From Megaustenia siamemsis (taxonomy: Eukaryota > Mollusca > Gastropoda > Stylommatophora > Ariophantidae): a DNA stretch of 64,000 nt. The position numbers were made by a program, and so were the translations under genes. Positions 57,301 through 64,000 of the stretch are shown here, piece by piece. Position 1 is the stretch's first letter; the number at the start of each line of letters is the position of its first letter. Location: positions 30,734,121-30,798,120 of the forward strand of contig JAVIAB010000160.1 of assembly GCA_032433765.1 (NCBI GenBank), given 5' to 3'. The notes beneath the pieces are model-generated. The model was given only the letters and a program-made list of their open reading frames with translations, had not been told where the DNA came from and searched no databases.

Positions 57301-60300
57301 GGCTTGCTCTCTATGGGTAGTGAGATCCGATGGCTAGCCTTTTCTGGGTTATGAAATTCGATGGCTTGCTCTCTATGGGTAGTTAGATCCGATGGCTAGA
57401 CTTTTCTAGGTAGTTAGATCCGATGGCTAGCCTTTTCTGGGTTATGAGATTCGATGGCTTGCTCTCTATGGGTATTGAGATCCGATGGCTAGCCTTTTCT
57501 GGGTTATGAATTCGATGGCTTGCTCTCTATGGGTAGTTAGATCCGATGGCTAGCCTTTTCTGGGTTATGAGATTCGATGGCTTGCTCTCTATGGGTAGTG
57601 AGATCCGATGGCTTGCTCTCTATGGGTAGTGAGATCCGATGGCTTGCTCTCTATGGGTAGTTAGATCCGATGGCTTGCTCTCTATGGGTAGTTAGATCCG
57701 ATGGCTTGCTCTCTATGGGTAGTTAGATCCGATGGCTTGCTCTCTATGGGTAGTTAGATCCGATGGCTAGTCTTTTCTAGGTAGTTAGATCCGATGGCTA
57801 GCCTTTTCTGGGTTATGAGATTCGATGGCTTGCTCTCTATGGGTAGTGAGATCCGATGGCTAGCCTTTTCTGGGTTAGGAAATTCGATGGCTTGCTCTCT
57901 ATGGGTAGTTAGATCCGATGGCTAGCCTTTTCTGGGTTATGAGATCCGATGGCTTGCTCTCTATGGGTAGTGAGATCCGATGGCTTGCTCTCTATGGGTA
58001 GTTAGATCCGATGGCTAGCCTTTTTTGGTTATGAGATCCGATGGCTTGCTCTCTATGGGTAGTGAGATCCGATGGCTAGCCTTTTCTGGGTTATGAGATC
58101 CGATGGCTTGCTCTCTATGGGTAGTGAGATCCGATGGCTTGCTCTCTATGGGTAGTTAGATCCGATGGCTTGCTCTCTATGGGTAGTTAGATCCGATGGC
58201 TTGCTCTCTATGGGTAGTTAGATCCGATGGCTTGCTCTCTATGGGTAGTTAGATCCGATGGCTTGCTCTCTATGGGTAGTTAGATCCGATGGCTAGTCTT
58301 TTCTAGGTAGTTAGATCCGATGGCTAGCCTTTTCTGGGTTATGAGATCCGATGGCTAGCCTTTTCTGTGTAGTGAGATCCGATGGCTTGCTCTCTATGGG
58401 TAGTGAGATCCGATGGCTTGCTCTCTATGGGTAGTGAGATCCGATGGCTAGCCTTTTCTGGGTTATGAGATCCGATGGCTTGCTCTCTATGGGTAGTGAG
58501 ATCCGATGGCTTGCTCTCTATGGGTAGTTAGATCCGATGGCTAGCCTTTTTGGGTTATGAGATCCGATGGCTTGCTCTCTATGGGTAGTGAGATCCGATG
58601 GCTAGCCTTTTCTGGGTTATGAGATCCGATGGCTTGCTCTCTATGGGTAGTGAGATCCGATGGCTTGCTCTCTATGGGTAGTTAGATCCGATGGCTAGCC
58701 TTTTCTGGTTATGAGATCCGATGGCTTGCTCTCTATGGGTAGTGAGATCCGATGGCTAGCCTTTTCTGGGTTATGAGATCCGATGGCTTGCTCTCTATGG
58801 GTAGTGAGATCCGATGGCTTGCTCTCTATGGGTAGTGAGATCCGATGGCTAGCCTTTTCTGGGTAGTGAGATCCGATGGCTTGCTCTCTATGGGTAGTGA
58901 GATCCGATGGCTTGCTCTCTATGGGTAGTGAGATCCGATGGCTAGCCTTTTCTGGGTTATGAGATCCGATGGCTTGCTCTCTATGGGTAGTGAGATCCGA
59001 TGGCTTGCTCTCTATGGGTAGTGAGATCCGATGGCTAGCCTTTTCTGGGTTATGAGATCCGATGGCTTGCTCTCTATGGGTAGTGAGATCCGATGGCTTG
59101 CTCTCTATGGGTAGTGAGATCCGATGGCTAGCCGTTTCTGGGTTCTGAGATCCGATGGCTTGCTCTCTATGGGTAGTGAGATCCGATGGCTCGCTCTCTG
59201 TGGGTAGTGAGATCCGATGGCTTGCTCTCTATGGGTAGTGAGATCCGATGGCTAGCCTTTTCTGTGTAGTGAGATCCGATGGCTTGCTCTCTATGGGTAG
59301 TGAGATCCGATGGCTTGCCTTTTCTGTGTAGTGAGATCCGATGGCTTGCTCTCTATGGGTAGTGAGATCCGATGGCTAGCCTTTTCTGTGTAGTGAGATC
59401 CGATGGCTTGCTCTCTATGGGTAGTGAGATCCGATGGCTTGCTCTCTATGGGTAGTGAGATCCGATGGCTAGCCTTTTCTGGGTTATGAGATCCGATGGC
59501 TTGCTCTCTATGGGTAGTGAGATCCGATGGCTTGCTCTCTATGGGTAGTGAGATCCGATGGCTAGCCTTTTCTGGGTTATGAGATCCGATGGCTTGCTCT
59601 CTATGGGTAGTGAGATCCGATGGCTTGCTCTCTATGGGTAGTGAGATCCGATGGCTAGCCGTTTCTGGGTTATGAGATCCGATGGCTTGCTCTCTATGGG
59701 TAGTTAGATCCGATGGCTTGCTCTCTATGGGTAGTTAGATCCGATGGCTTGCTCTCTATGGGTAGTGAGATCCGATGGCTTGCTCTCTATGGGTAGTTAG
59801 ATCCGATGGCTTGCTTTCTATGGGTAGTTAGATCCGATGGCTAGTCTTTTCTAGGTAGTTAGATCCGATGGCTAGCCTTTTCTGGGTTATGAGATTCGAT
59901 GGCTTGCTCTCTATGGGTAGTGAGATCCGATGGCTAGCCTTTCCTGGGTTATGAAATCCGATGGCTTGCTCTCTATGGGTAGTTAGATCCGATGGCTAGC
60001 CTTTTCTGGGTTATGAGATTCGATGGCTTGCTCTCTATGGGTTATGAGATCCGATGGCTTGCTCTCTATGGGTAGTGAGATCCGATGGCTTGCTCTCTAT
60101 GGGTAGTGAGATCCGATGGCTAGCCTTTTCTGGGTTATGAGATCCGATGGCTTGCTCTCTATGGGTAGTGAGATCCGATGGCTTGCTCTCTATGGGTAGT
60201 TAGATCCGATGGCTTGCTCTCTATGGGTAGTTAGATCCGATGGCTAGTCTTTTCTAGGTAGTTAGATCCGATGGCTAGCTTTTCTGGGTTATGAGATCCG

Positions 60301-63300
60301 ATGGCTTGCTCTCTATGGGTAGTGAGATCCGATGGCTAGCCTTTTCTGGTTATGAGATCCGATGGCTTGCTCTCTATGGGTAGTTAGATCCGATGGCTAG
60401 CCTTTTCTGGTTATGAGATCCGATGGCTTGCTCTCTATGGGTAGTGAGATCCGATGGCTTGCTCTCTATGGGTAGTTAGATCCGATGGCTAGCCTTTTCT
60501 GGGTTATGAGATCCGATGGCTTGCTCTCTATGGGTAGTGAGATCCGATGGCTAGCCTTTTCTGGTTATGAGATCCGATGGCTAGCTTTTCTGGGTAGTGA
60601 GATCCGATGGCTTGCTCTCTATGGGTAGTGAGATCCGATGGCTAGCCTTTTCTGGTAGTGAGATCCGATGGCTTGCTCTCTATGGGTAGTGAGATCCGAT
60701 GGCTTGCTCTCTATGGGTAGTGAGATCCGATGGCTAGCCTTTTCTGGGTTATGAGATCCGATGGCTTGCTCTCTATGGGTAGTGAGATCCGATGGCTTGC
60801 TCTCTATGGGTAGTGAGATCCGATGGCTAGCCTTTTCTGGTTATGAGATCCGATGGCTTGCTCTCTATGGGTAGTGAGATCCGATGGCTTGCTCTCTATG
60901 GGTAGTTAGATCCGATGGCTAGCCTTTTCTGGGTTATGAGATCCGATGGCTTGCTCTCTATGGGTAGTGAGATCCGATGGCTAGCCTTTTCTGGGTATGA
61001 GATCCGATGGCTTGCTCTCTATGGGTAGTTAGATCCGATGGCTTGCTCTCTATGGGTAGTGAGATCCGATGGCTTGCTCTCTATGGGTAGTTAGATCCGA
61101 TGGCTTGCTCTCTATGGGTAGTTAGATCCGATGGCTTGCTCTCTATGGGTAGTGAGATCCGATGGCTAGCCTTTTCTGGGTTATGAGATCCGATGGCTTG
61201 CTCTCTATGGGTAGTGAGATCCGATGGCTAGCCTTTTCTGTGTAGTGAGATCCGATGGCTTGCTCTCTATGGGTAGTGAGATCCGATGGCTAGCCTTTTC
61301 TGTGTAGTGAGATCCGATGGCTTGCTCTCTATGGGTAGTGAGATCCGATGGCTAGCCTTTTCTGGTTATGAGATCCGATGGCTTGCTCTCTATGGGTAGT
61401 GAGATCCGATGGCTTGCTCTCTATGGGTAGTGAGATCCGATGGCTAGCCTTTTCTGGGTTATGAGATCCGATGGCTTGCTCTCTATGGGTAGTGAGATCC
61501 GATGGCTTGCTCTCTATGGGTAGTGAGATCCGATGGCTAGCCGTTTCTGGGTTATGAGATCCGATGGCTTGCTCTCTATGGGTAGTGAGATCCGATGGCT
61601 GCTCTCTATGGGTAGTGAGATCCGATGGCTTGCTCTCTATGGGTAGTGAGATCCGATGGCTAGCCTTTTCTGTGTAGTGAGATCCGATGGCTTGCTCTCT
61701 ATGGGTAGTGAGATCCGATGGCTAGCCTTTTCTGTGTAGTGAGATCCGATGGCTTGCTCTCTATGGGTAGTGAGATCCGATGGCTTGCTCTCTATGGGTA
61801 GTTAGATCCGATGGCTAGTCTTTTCTAGGTAGTTAGATCCGATGGCTAGCCTTTTCTGGGTTATGAGATCCGATGGCTTGCTCTCTATGGGTAGTGAGAT
61901 CCGATGGCTAGCCTTTTCTGGGTTATGAAATTCGATGGCTTGCTCTCTATGGGTAGTGAGATCCGATGGCTAGCTTTTCTAGGTAGTTAGATCCGATGGC
62001 TAGCCTTTTCTGGGTTATGAGATCCGATGGCTTGCTCTCTATGGGTAGTGAGATCCGATGGCTAGCCTTTCTGGGTTATGAGATCCGATGGCTTGCTCTC
62101 TATGGGTAGTTAGATCCGATGGCTAGCCTTTTCTGGGTTATGAGATCCGATGGCTTGCTCTCTATGGGTAGTGAGATCCGATGGCTTGCTCTCTATGGGT
62201 AGTGAGATCCGATGGCTTGCTCTCTATGGGTAGTTAGATCCGATGGCTTGCTCTCTATGGGTAGTTAGATCCGATGGCTTGCTCTCTATGGGTAGTTAGA
62301 TCCGATGGCTTGCTCTCTATGGGTAGTTAGATCCGATGGCTAGTCTTTTCTAGGTAGTTAGATCCGATGGCTAGCCTTTTCTGGGTTATGAGATTCGATG
62401 GCTTGCTCTCTATGGGTAGTGAGATCCGATGGCTAGCCTTTTCTGGGTTAGGAATTCGATGGCTTGCTCTCTATGGGTAGTTAGATCCGATGGCTAGCCT
62501 TTTCTGGGTTATGAGATCCGATGGCTTGCTCTCTATGGGTAGTGAGATCCGATGGCTTGCTCTCTATGGGTAGTTAGATCCGATGGCTAGCCTTTTTGGG
62601 TTATGAGATCCGATGGCTTGCTCTCTATGGGTAGTGAGATCCGATGGCTAGCCTTTTCTGGGTTATGAGATCCGATGGCTTGCTCTCTATGGGTAGTGAG
62701 ATCCGATGGCTTGCTCTCTATGGGTAGTGAGATCCGATGGCTTGCTCTCTATGGGTAGTTAGATCCGATGGCTTGCTCTCTATGGGTAGTTAGATCCGAT
62801 GGCTTGCTCTCTATGGGTAGTTAGATCCGATGGCTTGCTCTCTATGGGTAGTTAGATCCGATGGCTAGTCTTTTCTAGGTAGTTAGATCCGATGGCTAGC
62901 CTTTTCTGGGTTATGAGATCCGATGGCTAGCCTTTTCTGTGTAGTGAGATCCGATGGCTTGCTTTCTATGGGTAGTGAGATCCGATGGCTTGCTCTCTAT
63001 GGGTAGTGAGATCCGATGGCTAGCCTTTTCTGGTTATGAGATCCGATGGCTTGCTCTCTATGGGTAGTGAGATCCGATGGCTTGCTCTCTATGGGTAGTG
63101 AGATCCGATGGCTAGCCTTTTTGGGTTATGAGATCCGATGGCTTGCTCTCTATGGGTAGTGAGATCCGATGGCTAGCCTTTTCTGGGTTATGAGATCCGA
63201 TGGCTTGCTCTCTATGGGTAGTGAGATCCGATGGCTTGCTCTCTATGGGTAGTGAGATCCGATGGCTAGCCTTTTCTGGGTAGTGAGATCCGATGGCTTG

Positions 63301-64000
63301 CTCTCTATGGGTAGTGAGATCCGATGGCTTGCTCTCTATGGGTAGTGAGATCCGATGGCTAGCCTTTTCTGGGTTATGAGATCCGATGGCTTGCTCTCTA
63401 TGGGTAGTGAGATCCGATGGCTTGCTCTCTATGGGTAGTGAGATCCGATGGCTAGCCTTTCTGGGTTATGAGATCCGATGGCTTGCTCTCTATGGGTAGT
63501 GAGATCCGATGGCTAGCCTTTTCTGTGTAGTGAGATCCGATGGCTTGCTCTCTATGGGTAGTGAGATCCGATGGCTAGCCTTTTCTGTGTAGTGAGATCC
63601 GATGGCTTGCTCTCTATGGGTAGTGAGATCCGATGGCTTGCTCTCTATGGGTAGTGAGATCCGATGGCTAGCTTTTCTAGGTAGTTAGATCCGATGGCTA
63701 GCCTTTTCTGGGTTATGAGATCCGATGGCTTGCTCTCTATGGGTAGTGAGATCCGATGGCTAGCCTTTTCTGGGTTATGAGATCCGATGGCTTGCTCTCT
63801 ATGGGTAGTGAGATCCGATGGCTAGCTTTTCTAGGTAGTTAGATCCGATGGCTAGCCTTTTCTGGGTTATGAGATCCGATGGCTTGCTCTCTATGGGTAG
63901 TGAGATCCGATGGCTTGCTCTCTATGGGTAGTGAGATCCGATGGCTTGCTCTCTATGGGTAGTGAGATCCGATGGCTTGCTCTCTATGGGTAGTGAGATC
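42336..64000 (+). repeat. 31-bp satellite, about 700 copies, running off the window
   Basis: The basic unit is gatccgatggcttgctctct then atgggtagtga (31 bp). A second main variant is gatccgatggctagcctttt then ctgggttatga, and there are minor agtta, agcga, agtct-ttctagg and taatga forms. The left ~0.8 kb uses the agcga/agcgaaat forms; mixed forms follow. Stops occur in all frames over short distances and no ORF is present. Marker variants recur at multi-kilobase spacing, showing large internal duplications. No other element interrupts over 21.6 kb. Confidence 0.97.

Noticed and set aside
42336..64000. CRISPR array
   Set aside because: Units abut with no unique spacers, the context is animal, and no Cas genes are present. 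It is a plain satellite.

Overview
This is animal nuclear DNA. It has one intron-split protein gene with GT-AG splice sites, and is otherwise packed with LINE and SINE debris, DNA transposons and tandem arrays. The protein and the retroelement mix suggest a lophotrochozoan, most likely a mollusc, with a cephalopod a reasonable guess. That taxonomic call is inference; nothing in the window fixes it.

The only host gene recognised is a complete KEAP1 orthologue on the + strand. Its four coding exons (3111-4333, 10916-11121, 12880-13056, 14745-14884) join in phase to a 581-residue BTB-BACK-Kelch protein. Every human KEAP1 Kelch residue that I could align to the NRF2-binding pocket is kept. The electrophile-sensor positions Cys151 and Cys273 and the C-terminal cysteines are not. 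The introns hold a 2.3-kb RTE-like LINE, nested LINE fragments and minisatellites.

Downstream (15-28 kb) come a 35-bp minisatellite, several short retroposed LINE and SINE copies with clear target-site duplications (TSDs), a probable piggyBac-type non-autonomous element, and a 37-bp minisatellite split by an intact-ended 2,100-bp Tc1/mariner-superfamily element. Its transposase has unusually wide D-to-E spacing and one frameshift.

From 28.6 to 35.3 kb there is an array of 438-bp units, each carrying a tRNA-like pol III promoter module (2 units inverted, then 13 direct). The whole block interrupts a LINE reading frame and is bounded by a 13-bp duplication of that LINE. It is the best candidate here for something undescribed.

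From 35.3 to 42.3 kb there are SINEs, LINE tails, hammerhead-like motifs and a 68-bp minisatellite that is an amplified piece of a LINE 3' coding end. From 42.3 kb to the window edge (over 21.6 kb, about 700 copies) runs one 31-bp satellite with multi-kilobase internal duplications. It starts straight after a tRNA-derived SINE head. No CRISPR, rRNA, functional tRNA or second host gene was seen.
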